This document shows, piece by piece, positions 24,597 to 32,659 of a DNA stretch of 64,000 nucleotides (within the stretch, counting starts at the first letter, position 1; the number at the start of each line of letters is the position of its first letter). Source of the stretch: Sphingosinicella sp. (lineage in GTDB: Bacteria > Pseudomonadota > Alphaproteobacteria > Sphingomonadales > Sphingomonadaceae); assembly GCF_013911755.1 (NCBI RefSeq), contig NZ_JACESP010000009.1, positions 1-64,000 on the forward strand, read 5' to 3'. The notes beneath the pieces are model-generated. The model was not told where the DNA came from. It was given only the letters and a program-made list of their open reading frames with translations, and did not search any database. The translations under genes were made by a program, and so were the position numbers.

Positions 24597-25280
24597 TTAC
24601 GTCTCAGCGGCAGGCGTATTCTCCATTACATAGCCGAGGCCGCGCATCGTGCGGATCGCCGGCCCCTGCGGGCCGAGCTTGCGGCGCAGGCGCGCGATAT
24701 AGACCTCGATGGCGTTCGGCGCGACCGCCTCGTCGAAGCCGAACACCTCGGCAGCGAGCCTGTCCTTCGACACCACCTTGCCGACACGGACGACAAGCCT
24801 TTCCAGCAACACCCATTCGCGGCGGCGCAGATCGATCTGCTCGCCCGACACCCAGATCACGCAGCGCGACCGGTCGATTTCCAGATTGCCGACGCGGATG
24901 ATCGGCGAGGGGTCGGCCGCGGGGCGCCGCAGCAGCGCGCGCAGCCGCGCGGCAAGCTCGGCGGGTTCGAACGGCTTCAGCAGATAATCGTCAGCGCCGA
25001 GATCGAGCCCCCGCACCCGGTCCTCCACCGAATCGCGCGCCGTCAGCATCAGGATCGGCGCGCGGCAGCCGTTCGACCGCAGCGATTTCAGCACGTCGAA
25101 ACCGCTCATGTCAGGCAGGTTCACGTCGAGCGTGATGACGGCATAGGGCTCGTCGCGCGCCATTTCGAGCGCGGTCTCGCCGTCGGGCGCGGGATCGACC
25201 GAATAGCCCTCGCCGCGCAGGGCCGCCGTCAGCCCGCGCGCGAGCGCGTCGTCGTCCTCCACCAGCAAGATCCTCGCCAT
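24597..25280 (-). CDS. OmpR/PhoB-type response regulator, TctD-like
   Basis: A 227-residue two-domain regulator. The receiver has the acidic pair ED-D near residue 8, the phosphoacceptor Asp52 (TLDVNLPDMSG), Thr in MLTARD and Lys in LLKPF. The C-terminal winged helix (LRRREWVLLERLV, then IEVYIARLRRKLG) binds DNA. The start at 25280 follows GAGGGAAGC. It is upstream of and probably cotranscribed with the kinase. The gene is divergent from the periplasmic binding protein at 25329, 48 bp away, the layout known for TctD/TctE tricarboxylate systems. It likely activates the binding protein and transporter genes. Confidence 0.88.
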   Translation of the reverse strand: MARILLVEDDDALARGLTAALRGEGYSVDPAPDGETALEMARDEPYAVITLDVNLPDMSGFDVLKSLRSNGCRAPILMLTARDSVEDRVRGLDLGADDYLLKPFEPAELAARLRALLRRPAADPSPIIRVGNLEIDRSRCVIWVSGEQIDLRRREWVLLERLVVRVGKVVSKDRLAAEVFGFDEAVAPNAIEVYIARLRRKLGPQGPAIRTMRGLGYVMENTPAAET

Positions 25281-25328
25281 GCTTCCCTCTTTGACAGAAT
25301 GGCGATCGGTCCGCACATTGCGCGCACT

Positions 25329-26438
25329 ATGCGCGTGATCGGGCCGCTTCGCAAAATTCTGAGCTTCGTTTCCCGGCGGCGCGCGCTCCTGCTGCTGCCT
25401 GCCGCATTCGCGCTGATAGCAGCGGGGCAACCGCGAGGCTATCCCCGCTCCTATGCGGATACGATCGCGGCGGCGCGGCGCGAAGGCACGGTCGTCGTCT
25501 ATTCGACCACTGACCGGCACGAGGTCGTCGGCGCGCTGAACGCATTCCGCAAGCGCTATCCGTTCCTGCGCGTCGATTACCGCGAGCTTGAATCGCCGAC
25601 GCTCTACAACCGCGTCATCGCCGAATCGCGGGCGCGAAAGCCCACCGGCGACCTGATCTGGAGTTCCGCGATGGACCTTCAGATCAAGCTGGTGAACGAC
25701 GGCTACGCACAGGCCTATGCCTCCCCTGAAAAGCCCTATCTGCCCGACTGGGCGATCTGGAAAAACGAGGCCTGGGGCGTCACCGCCGAACCCGTGGTGA
25801 TCGCTTACAACAAACGTCTCGTTCCGGCGAAGGACGTGCCGCGCTCCCACGCCGCGCTCGAGCGCCTGCTGCGGACAAAGGCGGCGTTCTACAGTGGCCG
25901 CGTTTCCACATACGATCCGCGCCTGTCCGGCTTCGGCTATCTGCAGCTGACGCAGGATTATCATGCCAGCCGGGACGTGATGGCCCTCGTCCGCGCGCTC
26001 GGCAACGCCCGCGTCCGGCTGCACACGTCGAGCGGGCCGCTGCTCGCGGACATCGAAAGCGGCCGCAGCCTGTTCGCCTACAATGCGCTCGGGTCCTATG
26101 CGCTCGAACTCGCCGCGCGCAATCCCGACATCGGCGTCGTCATGCCGAGCGATTATACGCTCGTCGTCTCGCGCATCGCGCTCATCGCGCGCGAGGCGCG
26201 GCAGCCGAACGCGGCGAAGCTGCTGCTCGATTTCCTGCTCTCCGCCGAAGGCCAGCGCCATCTGGCGCGGGCGTACATGGCACCCTCACGCGAAGACGTC
26301 GTGGCCCGCGCGGGCAGCAAACCGCCCGCCGCCGCTGCGCGCCCGGTGAAGCTCGGCCCCGCGCTGCTCGCGAACCTCGACCGCATCCGGCGCCAGCGCT
26401 TCCTCGCCAATTGGCAGGCTGCGCTCGACGAAAAATAG
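25329..26438 (+). CDS. ABC-type extracellular solute-binding protein (orphan)
   Basis: A 369-residue periplasmic binding protein of the iron(III)/carboxylate type (bacterial extracellular solute-binding family). It has an N-terminal signal (RRRALLLLPAAFALIAAG), then the first lobe EGTVVVYSTTDRHEVVGALNAFRKRYPFLRV. The hinge TGDLIWSSAMDLQIKLVNDGYAQ and second lobe VIAYNKRLVPAKDVP follow. No ABC permease or ATPase gene is adjacent. Given its divergence from a TctD-like regulator, it may present a ligand to the sensor kinase and not to a transporter. This is inference. Start is ATG 25329, after which the signal begins. Confidence 0.75.
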   Translation: MRVIGPLRKILSFVSRRRALLLLPAAFALIAAGQPRGYPRSYADTIAAARREGTVVVYSTTDRHEVVGALNAFRKRYPFLRVDYRELESPTLYNRVIAESRARKPTGDLIWSSAMDLQIKLVNDGYAQAYASPEKPYLPDWAIWKNEAWGVTAEPVVIAYNKRLVPAKDVPRSHAALERLLRTKAAFYSGRVSTYDPRLSGFGYLQLTQDYHASRDVMALVRALGNARVRLHTSSGPLLADIESGRSLFAYNALGSYALELAARNPDIGVVMPSDYTLVVSRIALIAREARQPNAAKLLLDFLLSAEGQRHLARAYMAPSREDVVARAGSKPPAAAARPVKLGPALLANLDRIRRQRFLANWQAALDEK

Positions 26439-26452
26439 AGACCGACCGCCGT

Positions 26453-27766
26453 TTACGCGTACCAGGGAAACAGGCCGAGAAACAGGCACGTGAGCATGAA
26501 CACCGCGCAGGCACCAAGCGCCCATTTCATCGTGAAGCGCTGGTGGTCGCCAAGCTCGACGCCGGCGGTCGCAACCAGAAGATAGGTCGAGGCGACGAGC
26601 GGGCTCAGCAGGTGTATCTGCTGCCCCACGAGCGAGGCGCGCGCGATCTCCATCGCCGTGATGCCGTAATGCTCCGCCGATTGCGCGAGCACGGGCAGCA
26701 TCCCGAAATAGAAGGCGTCGTTGGAGATGAGAACCGTGAAGGGAATGCTGACGAGCGCGGTGATCGGCGCCATATAGGGCCCGAGCGCATCGGGGATGAA
26801 GCCCGTCACCGTATTCGCCATCGCATCGACCATCTTCGTGCCGGAAAGCACACCCGTGAAGATTCCGGCGGCGAAAACGAGCCCCGCTGTCGCCAGCGCA
26901 TTCGAGGCATGAGCGGCGACGCGCTCGCGCTGCATCTCCACCTGCGGATAATTGACCATCGCGGCAATCGCGAAGGCGACCATGAACAGCACCTGCAGCG
27001 GCACGTCGCCGAACAGCAGGATGCCCATCAGCGCGGCTGTGAGCGCAGCATTGAACCAGTAAAGGCGGGGGCGGCGCGTGGAGGGCGTGCCGTCGCTGTC
27101 GGGCGTCGACAGATCGAGTTGACCGGGCGGCGGCATCGCGACGCGCTCGGTAACGCCGAGCCGTTTGCGCTCGGCGCGCCCGAGCATCCATGCGGCGAAC
27201 AGCACCCAGCAGACCGTCGTCAGCACCGGCGGGATGAGCGACAGGAACAGCGCGCGCGGATCGACCCCGAGCGCAATCGCCGCGCGCGAGGTCGGCCCGC
27301 CCCACGGCACCAGGTTCATCGCGGCGACCGCCATGATGAGGATGCAGGTGAGCACGCGCACATCCATCTTCATGTGCCTGTAGAGCGGCAGCAGCGCCGA
27401 CAGCGTGATCATGTAGGTCGTGGTGCCGTCGCCATCGAGCGCCACGATGAGCCCGAGAATCGCCGAGCCCATCGTGATCCGCAAGGGATCACCGTGCGCG
27501 AGTTCCACGACCTTGCGCGTCAGCGGATCGAAGAGGCCGGCGTCGATCATGATGCCGAAATAGAGGATCGCGAACAGCAGCATCACGCCGGTGGGCGCGA
27601 TGTCCCTGATCCCTGCGAGCATCATCTCGCCGAGACCCGCGGAGAATCCTGCGATCAGCGCGAACACGGTGGGCACGATGATGAGCGCGATCATCGCCGA
27701 CATCCGCTTCGTCATGATCAGAGTCATGAACGTCGCGACCATGCCGAAGGCGAGAATGGAAAGCAT
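26453..27766 (-). CDS. CitMHS family citrate-metal/proton symporter
   Basis: A 437-residue inner-membrane transporter with about 11-12 predicted helices. It matches the CitMHS family in its opening (MVATFMTLIMTKRMSAMIALIIVP), in the conserved GLIVALDGDGTTTYMI and WGGPTSRAAIALGVDP stretches, and in the late ISNDAFYFGMLP motif. The family imports citrate as a complex with magnesium or calcium, driven by protons. It is transcribed leftwards, in line with aconitase 77 bp upstream, and converges on the binding protein. Control by the TctD-like regulator is likely but not shown. Confidence 0.88.
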   Translation of the reverse strand: MLSILAFGMVATFMTLIMTKRMSAMIALIIVPTVFALIAGFSAGLGEMMLAGIRDIAPTGVMLLFAILYFGIMIDAGLFDPLTRKVVELAHGDPLRITMGSAILGLIVALDGDGTTTYMITLSALLPLYRHMKMDVRVLTCILIMAVAAMNLVPWGGPTSRAAIALGVDPRALFLSLIPPVLTTVCWVLFAAWMLGRAERKRLGVTERVAMPPPGQLDLSTPDSDGTPSTRRPRLYWFNAALTAALMGILLFGDVPLQVLFMVAFAIAAMVNYPQVEMQRERVAAHASNALATAGLVFAAGIFTGVLSGTKMVDAMANTVTGFIPDALGPYMAPITALVSIPFTVLISNDAFYFGMLPVLAQSAEHYGITAMEIARASLVGQQIHLLSPLVASTYLLVATAGVELGDHQRFTMKWALGACAVFMLTCLFLGLFPWYA

Positions 27767-27843
27767 CAGCCGGCGGTTCCCCTCAGTGCCCGCCGACGTG
27801 GGGGCAGTCCCAGTGTTTGCACCATCCTAGGCGCCTTTGTCTT

Positions 27844-30351
27844 TCACGAAGCTGTCAGTGACGCGCGCAGCATCAGCGGCAGCAGACCGCCCGCTTTCAG
27901 CACCCGAACCTCGGCGAGCGTCTCCACCGCGGCGCGCGCCGTGAAGGCGTGAACGCGACCGTCGGCATGGTGCACGCGCCCGGCGCATGGGGCGGAGGGC
28001 GCCAGCGCATCCTCGGGCATGTCGATCTCGATGCGGTCGCCGGTGCCGAGCGAAAGCGCGGCGGGAAGTTCGAGCGGCAGGATACCCATGTTGCAGAGGT
28101 TGGAGCGGTGGATGCGCTCGAAGCCCACGGCGAGCACGGCGCGCACGCCGAGCAGGTACTGGCCCTTCGCGGCCCAGTCGCGCGACGATCCCATGCCGTA
28201 GCGATCCCCCGCGACAACGACCACGGACTCTCCTTCAGCGGCGTATCGCGCCGCCGCTTGCCACAGCGGCAGCACCTCGCCGCTTGGCGCATGGATCGTC
28301 GATCCGGGCGGAATGTCCGCGCCGAGGAGGTTGCGCACGGAGGGGTTGGTGAAGAGGCCGCGCAGCATCACTTCCCAGTTGCCGCGCCGCGCGGAGAAGA
28401 CGTTGAGATCATCCGGCCGCTCGCCGCGCTCGATGAGCCAGCGGCCCGCTTCGCCATGCGGGGGGATCGCGCCGGCGGGGGAAATGTGATCGGTGGTGAT
28501 GTCGTCGCCGAGCACGATGAGCGGGCGGGCAGTGAACCGACCCAGACGCTGCGTGGCATCGGTGGTGACGAAGGGGGGCGGGCGCAGGTAAGTGGATGCG
28601 TTGTCCCACGGATAGAGCGGGGCTGAGGACGCGGGCAGCGCGGCCCACGCGGGGCTGGCTTCGGCAGCGGCATAAGCGGTTTCGAAATCGGCGGGATCCG
28701 CGGCGGCGGCGAGCGCCGCATCAATCTCGTGTTCGGCGGGCCAGATGTCGCGAAGCAAGACGGGTGCGCCATCGGTGGCGATGCCCAGCGGATCGGTTTC
28801 GATCGCGAGGTTGAAATCGCCCGCGAGCGCATAGGCGATGACGAGCGGCGGCGACGCGAGATAGGAATCGCGGATCGCCTGATGGACGCGGCCGGGGAAG
28901 TTGCGGTTGCCCGAAAGCACCGCGACGGGATGCGCGCCCTCAGCGATCAGCGCGTCCATGGCGGGCGCGAGCGGCCCGCTGTTGCCGATGCACGTGGTGC
29001 AGCCGTAGGCGACGATCGCGAAACCGAGCGCTTCGAGCGGCGCGCGCAGCCCGGCGCGTTCGAGCAGCGCGCCGGCTGTCGGTGAGCCGGGTGCAAGACT
29101 GGTCTTCACCCATGAGGGGACGGAAAGGCCGCGCGCCAGCGCCGCACGCGCGACAAGACCTGCGGTCACGAGGAGGCGCGGATCGGACGTGTTCGTGCAG
29201 CTGGTGATCGCCGCGAGCGCGATGGGAGTTCTTTCTGCGGATGCAGACGTTTCCGCGCGCGCAATCCGGTCCTGCGGACGATGCGGCCCGGCGAGACTCG
29301 GCACGACGGCATCCAGACCGAGATGCAGAACGCGATCATAATCGGGCGCGGCTTCGGAATCGAACCAGAGTTGCTGGCAGCGCAGATAATCCTCCGCCTG
29401 CCGTATATCGCCCTCCGCGCGGCCCGTGGCGCGCAGATAGGCGGTCACGGCGTCGTCGGGCGGGAAATAGCCCGTCGCGCCGCCGAACTCCGGCGCCATG
29501 TTCGCGACGACCGCGCGCGTTCCCGCTGAGAGCGCCGAAACACCGGGGCCGAAGAATTCGACGAAGCGCCCATCGAGACGCACGCCGCGCAGCATTTCGG
29601 TGATGGTGAGCGCGAGGTCCGTCGCCGTCACGCCGGGGCCGAGTTGCCCCGTCAGCCGCACGCCGACGACCTCCGGCACGCGCAGCGTCACGGGCATTCC
29701 GAGCATGACGCTTTCCGCCTCGAGCCCGCCGACACCCCAGGCGAGGACACCGATGCCGTTTATCATCGGCGTGTGGCTGTCGGTTCCGATCAGCGTGTCC
29801 GGGAACAGCCATTCGGGCCCCTGCGCGCGCCCACGGCTGACGACAGTGGCGAGGCGTTCGAGATTGATCGTGTGCATGATGCCGGTGCCGGGCGGATGCA
29901 CATGCAGCGTTTCGAAGGCCGCGCCCGCCCATTTCATCAGCCCGAAGCGTTCGGCGTTGCGCGCCATTTCGGCGGCGAGATTGGCGGCAAGCGCGCCGCG
30001 CGTCCCGTAACTGTCGACGGCAATGCTGTGATCGGTGGAAACGTCGACGCGAAGCCCCGGCACGATCCGGCGCGGATCTCCGCCCTGCGCGGCGATCACC
30101 GAACGCATCGCGGCAAGATCGACGAGCGCGGGGCCGCAGGTGGTATCGTGCATGAGGAGCCGCGCGGGCACGAAGGGCAATTCGATCGTCCGGTCGCCGC
30201 ATTCCAGCCACGCGACCGCCGCGTGATCGGCATCCGCATCCTCCGCGCGGCGGCGCAGCAGGTTTTCGGCGAGGATGCGGTGCACCCACGGCATACGCGC
30301 CAGCCGCGCACCGAGCGCGCCAGGCAGGTCCACGCGTCTCGGCGCTGACAC
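27844..30351 (-). CDS. Aconitate hydratase (AcnA/IRP-type)
   Basis: An 835-residue [4Fe-4S] hydro-lyase that interconverts citrate, cis-aconitate and isocitrate. Cluster ligands are in AITSCTNTSD (about residue 390) and the C-x-x-C of YGCTTCIGNSGPL. The early VARLLMHDTTCGPALVDLAAMRS and HTINLERLA regions and the C-terminal swivel domain (GMGSSRDWAAKGQYLLGVRAVLAVGFERIHRSNL) fit AcnA-type enzymes. It is a little shorter than typical AcnA (~890), so a specialised enzyme such as an alkyl-citrate hydro-lyase is possible. It starts with GTG at 30351, right after the methyltransferase stop, in one leftward operon with a transporter downstream. Confidence 0.85.
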   Translation of the reverse strand: MSAPRRVDLPGALGARLARMPWVHRILAENLLRRRAEDADADHAAVAWLECGDRTIELPFVPARLLMHDTTCGPALVDLAAMRSVIAAQGGDPRRIVPGLRVDVSTDHSIAVDSYGTRGALAANLAAEMARNAERFGLMKWAGAAFETLHVHPPGTGIMHTINLERLATVVSRGRAQGPEWLFPDTLIGTDSHTPMINGIGVLAWGVGGLEAESVMLGMPVTLRVPEVVGVRLTGQLGPGVTATDLALTITEMLRGVRLDGRFVEFFGPGVSALSAGTRAVVANMAPEFGGATGYFPPDDAVTAYLRATGRAEGDIRQAEDYLRCQQLWFDSEAAPDYDRVLHLGLDAVVPSLAGPHRPQDRIARAETSASAERTPIALAAITSCTNTSDPRLLVTAGLVARAALARGLSVPSWVKTSLAPGSPTAGALLERAGLRAPLEALGFAIVAYGCTTCIGNSGPLAPAMDALIAEGAHPVAVLSGNRNFPGRVHQAIRDSYLASPPLVIAYALAGDFNLAIETDPLGIATDGAPVLLRDIWPAEHEIDAALAAAADPADFETAYAAAEASPAWAALPASSAPLYPWDNASTYLRPPPFVTTDATQRLGRFTARPLIVLGDDITTDHISPAGAIPPHGEAGRWLIERGERPDDLNVFSARRGNWEVMLRGLFTNPSVRNLLGADIPPGSTIHAPSGEVLPLWQAAARYAAEGESVVVVAGDRYGMGSSRDWAAKGQYLLGVRAVLAVGFERIHRSNLCNMGILPLELPAALSLGTGDRIEIDMPEDALAPSAPCAGRVHHADGRVHAFTARAAVETLAEVRVLKAGGLLPLMLRASLTAS

Positions 30352-30353
30352 GC

Positions 30354-31145
30354 CTAACGCGCCTTCCGCGCGATAAACAACGGAACGCGGAAGCGCCGCG
30401 CGATGACCCCGCCGAAGCCCTGTTCGCCGACCGCCTCGATTCCGGCAAGAACACGCGCGCGCATCTGCGGCTCCATGCGGCGCACCATCGAAAAGGTCGC
30501 ATAAAGCGCGCGCATCTCCGCCGCCGTCATCCGCACCGTCATTTCATGCATCTGATGCTCCGCGTGCGCGAAGCCCGCCGCGCGGAGTTCGGCAAGGCGA
30601 TCATCGGTCCACAGCGAATAATGCCGCTGCTCCGGCCCGCGCAGCGACGGCGGCAATTCAGCATCTTTCAGCAGCGGCAAGACGGCCCGGCTGAACAGAT
30701 CGTCTTCGGGATCGTGAAGCACGTTCCACCACATCGCCCAGACGCCGCCGGGGCGCAGAAGATCATGCACCATCGGAAGCCCGCGCGCAGGATCGACCCA
30801 GTGAAACGACGTGGCCGCAACGCCGAGATCGAAGGCGGATGCACCAAACCCGGCATCCTCAAGCGGCGCATTCACGACGCGCACGTTAGCGGCCAAACCG
30901 ACAAGCGCATCCGCAAGCACGGGATCGGGTTCGACGAGCGTGAGCGAGCCCACATCCGCCGCAAGCAATCGCCGGCTCGCCTGCCCGGTTCCCGGTCCGA
31001 TTTCGAAAACATCGGCGCCCGGCACGAGCGCGCCTGCCAGAGCGGCGTAGAGCGATTCAGGGTAATGCGGCCGCGCGCTCGCATAGCCCGCCGCATCCGC
31101 CCCGAAAATGTGCCGCCCGACATGCTGGCTTTCGGCGGCCGTCAT
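30354..31145 (-). CDS. Class I SAM-dependent methyltransferase
   Basis: A 263-residue methyltransferase. Motif I is DVFEIGPGTGQASRRLLA (about residues 45-62), followed by VEPDP (motif II), VAATSFHWVDPARGLPMVHDLLRPGG (motifs III-IV) and a mixed C-terminal lid. FHWV is common in the trans-aconitate and small-acid group. Its place between aconitase and an isocitrate-type dehydrogenase makes a tricarboxylate such as trans-aconitate a reasonable substrate guess, but this is inference. It overlaps the upstream cupin stop by four bases, so translation is coupled. Confidence 0.78.
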   Translation of the reverse strand: MTAAESQHVGRHIFGADAAGYASARPHYPESLYAALAGALVPGADVFEIGPGTGQASRRLLAADVGSLTLVEPDPVLADALVGLAANVRVVNAPLEDAGFGASAFDLGVAATSFHWVDPARGLPMVHDLLRPGGVWAMWWNVLHDPEDDLFSRAVLPLLKDAELPPSLRGPEQRHYSLWTDDRLAELRAAGFAHAEHQMHEMTVRMTAAEMRALYATFSMVRRMEPQMRARVLAGIEAVGEQGFGGVIARRFRVPLFIARKAR

Positions 31146-31540
31146 TCGCCGTGTTCTTCGTCGATGCGCGTGGTGATGCCCGTAGCCACAATCGTCCGCG
31201 TCGCGTCGATCGATGCATAGGTCCAGAAGATTTCCAGCGGATCATGATCCGACACGTTGCGGAAGAAATGCGGCACGCCTGCGGGAATCCACGTCAGGTC
31301 GCGCGGCCGCACGTCGTGCTCCGTGCCGTCGATGTGCGCGCGGCCTTCCCCTGAGAGCACGAGCACGCTTTCCTCGCAATTGTGGATGTGGAGCGGCACC
31401 GCGCAGCCCGGATCGATGGTGGTGATACCGTTCAGCATCTGCCCCGAGCCCAGCCTCGCCGTCACCATCGGCTGCGTGCGGATGCCGCCGCCGCGATTCC
31501 GAACGGCGAGCGTTTCCGGCCGCAGCAGCGCCGCGTTCAT
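31142..31540 (-). CDS. Small cupin-domain protein
   Basis: A 132-residue single-domain cupin. The two metal-binding motifs are visible: PLHIHNCEESVLVLSGEGRAHID (His-x-His ... Glu) and IPAGVPHFFRNVSD (terminal His). Such small cupins can be isomerases, decarboxylases or ligand sensors. The ATG at 31540 overlaps the dehydrogenase stop (ATGA), and its own stop overlaps the methyltransferase start, so it sits in the middle of a tightly packed operon. A role in handling a tricarboxylate intermediate is a guess. Confidence 0.75.
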   Translation of the reverse strand: MNAALLRPETLAVRNRGGGIRTQPMVTARLGSGQMLNGITTIDPGCAVPLHIHNCEESVLVLSGEGRAHIDGTEHDVRPRDLTWIPAGVPHFFRNVSDHDPLEIFWTYASIDATRTIVATGITTRIDEEHGE

Positions 31541-32586
31541 CGCCGTCCCCGCGCGCGGATCGCGTGGCACACGGCATCGCCGAATTCGGCAGTGCCGAGC
31601 GTGCCGCCGATGTCGCGTGTGCGCGTGGCGGGATTGTCCAGCACATCCTCGACCGCCGCCTCCAGCAGCGCGGCAGCCGGGCTCGACAGCCAATCGAGCA
31701 GCATCGCCGCCGATAGGATCAGCGAGGTGGGGTTGGCGATGCCCTTCCCTGCGATATCGGGCGCGGAGCCGTGCTGCGCCTGCGCGACGCAAATCGCATC
31801 GCCCGCGTTGATCGATCCGCCGAGGCCGAGGCTGCCGCAAAGCTCAGAGGCTTCGTCGGAAAGAATATCCCCGAACATGTTCGTGGTGACGATCACGTCG
31901 AACCGGTCCGGGCTGCGGATGAGCAGCGCGGCGGCAGCATCGACGATGATCTCCTCCAGCTCCACGTCGGGGAATTCGGCGGCGACCTTGCGCACCTCGC
32001 GCAGGAAGAGCCCGTCCGAAAGCTTCAAGACGTTCGCCTTGTGCACGGCCGTCACCTTCTTCCGGCGCGTGCGCGCCAGAGCGAATGCGGCGCGTGCGAC
32101 CCGGGAAGCGCCTTTCGCGGTGATCTTGCGGATGGAGAGCGCCATGTCCTCGTCGGGCATGAATTCGCCGCTTCCCGCGTGCATGTTGCGATCGGAATAG
32201 AAGCCTTCGGTGTTCTCGCGCACGATCACGAGATCCATCGGTTTCCGAAGGATGCTGAGACCCGCGCGCGAACGGCACGGTCGGATGTTGGCATAGAGTG
32301 CGAACTGCGTGCGCAGCGCCGCCGAAGGGTTGATGCCGCCCGCTTCGCGCGGGGGATAATCGAAATGCGAAACCGGCCCGAGGATGACGCCGTCCACCTG
32401 CGGAATCCGCTCCAGCACCGCATCGGGGAGTGTCGTGCCGGATGCGGCGAGACTGGCGAAGCCGATGGCGCGTTCCTCGATCGCGATCGGCGCGCCGCAT
32501 GTCTCCGCGAGCACCTCCAGCACCCGGCGCGTGGCAGCGGAGATTTCGGGGCCGATGCCGTCGCCAGGAAGCAGAAGGAGATTCAT
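31537..32586 (-). CDS. Isocitrate/isopropylmalate-type dehydrogenase
   Basis: A 349-residue NAD(P)-dependent beta-decarboxylating dehydrogenase. Motifs include the N-terminal LLPGDGIGPE, NIRPCRSR (substrate Arg residues), VIVRENTEGFYSDRN (substrate loop), the Tyr/Lys-type catalytic region TAVHKANVLKLSDG, the metal-binding IIVDAAAALLIRSPDRFDVIVTTNMFGDILSDEASELCGS region (two Asp), and the nucleotide-binding HGSAPDIAGK. The family includes isocitrate, homoisocitrate, isopropylmalate and tartrate enzymes; ENTEGFY does not settle which. With aconitase in the same operon, an isocitrate-like acid is the best guess. ATG 32586 or a GTG at 32610 could start it. Confidence 0.85.
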   Translation of the reverse strand: MNLLLLPGDGIGPEISAATRRVLEVLAETCGAPIAIEERAIGFASLAASGTTLPDAVLERIPQVDGVILGPVSHFDYPPREAGGINPSAALRTQFALYANIRPCRSRAGLSILRKPMDLVIVRENTEGFYSDRNMHAGSGEFMPDEDMALSIRKITAKGASRVARAAFALARTRRKKVTAVHKANVLKLSDGLFLREVRKVAAEFPDVELEEIIVDAAAALLIRSPDRFDVIVTTNMFGDILSDEASELCGSLGLGGSINAGDAICVAQAQHGSAPDIAGKGIANPTSLILSAAMLLDWLSSPAAALLEAAVEDVLDNPATRTRDIGGTLGTAEFGDAVCHAIRARGRR

Positions 32587-32609
32587 GTAACCGTCCGTTG
32601 CAATAGGCA

Positions 32610-32642
32610 CCGACCGGCGTCACACATTTTTACGCCGGTCGG
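32610..32642. promoter_or_regulatory. Perfect 11-bp inverted repeat upstream of the tricarboxylate operon
   Basis: CCGACCGGCGT and ACGCCGGTCGG face each other across an 11-base spacer, between the TonB receptor stop and the dehydrogenase start. In RNA it would form a strong hairpin without a T-run. It could be an operator, an attenuator or an mRNA processing signal. Confidence 0.5.
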
Positions 32643-32659
32643 CAACGGTCAATACCTGC

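Noticed and set aside
22952-24901. A 649-codon plus-strand frame opposite the M20 peptidase and histidine kinase
   Set aside because: It is antisense to genes with clear motifs, and its product is low-complexity Arg/Ala/His with no domain.
24597-26261. A long minus-strand frame covering the response regulator and extending through the binding protein
   Set aside because: Only the part from 25280 to 24597 has receiver and winged-helix motifs. The rest is antisense to the binding protein.
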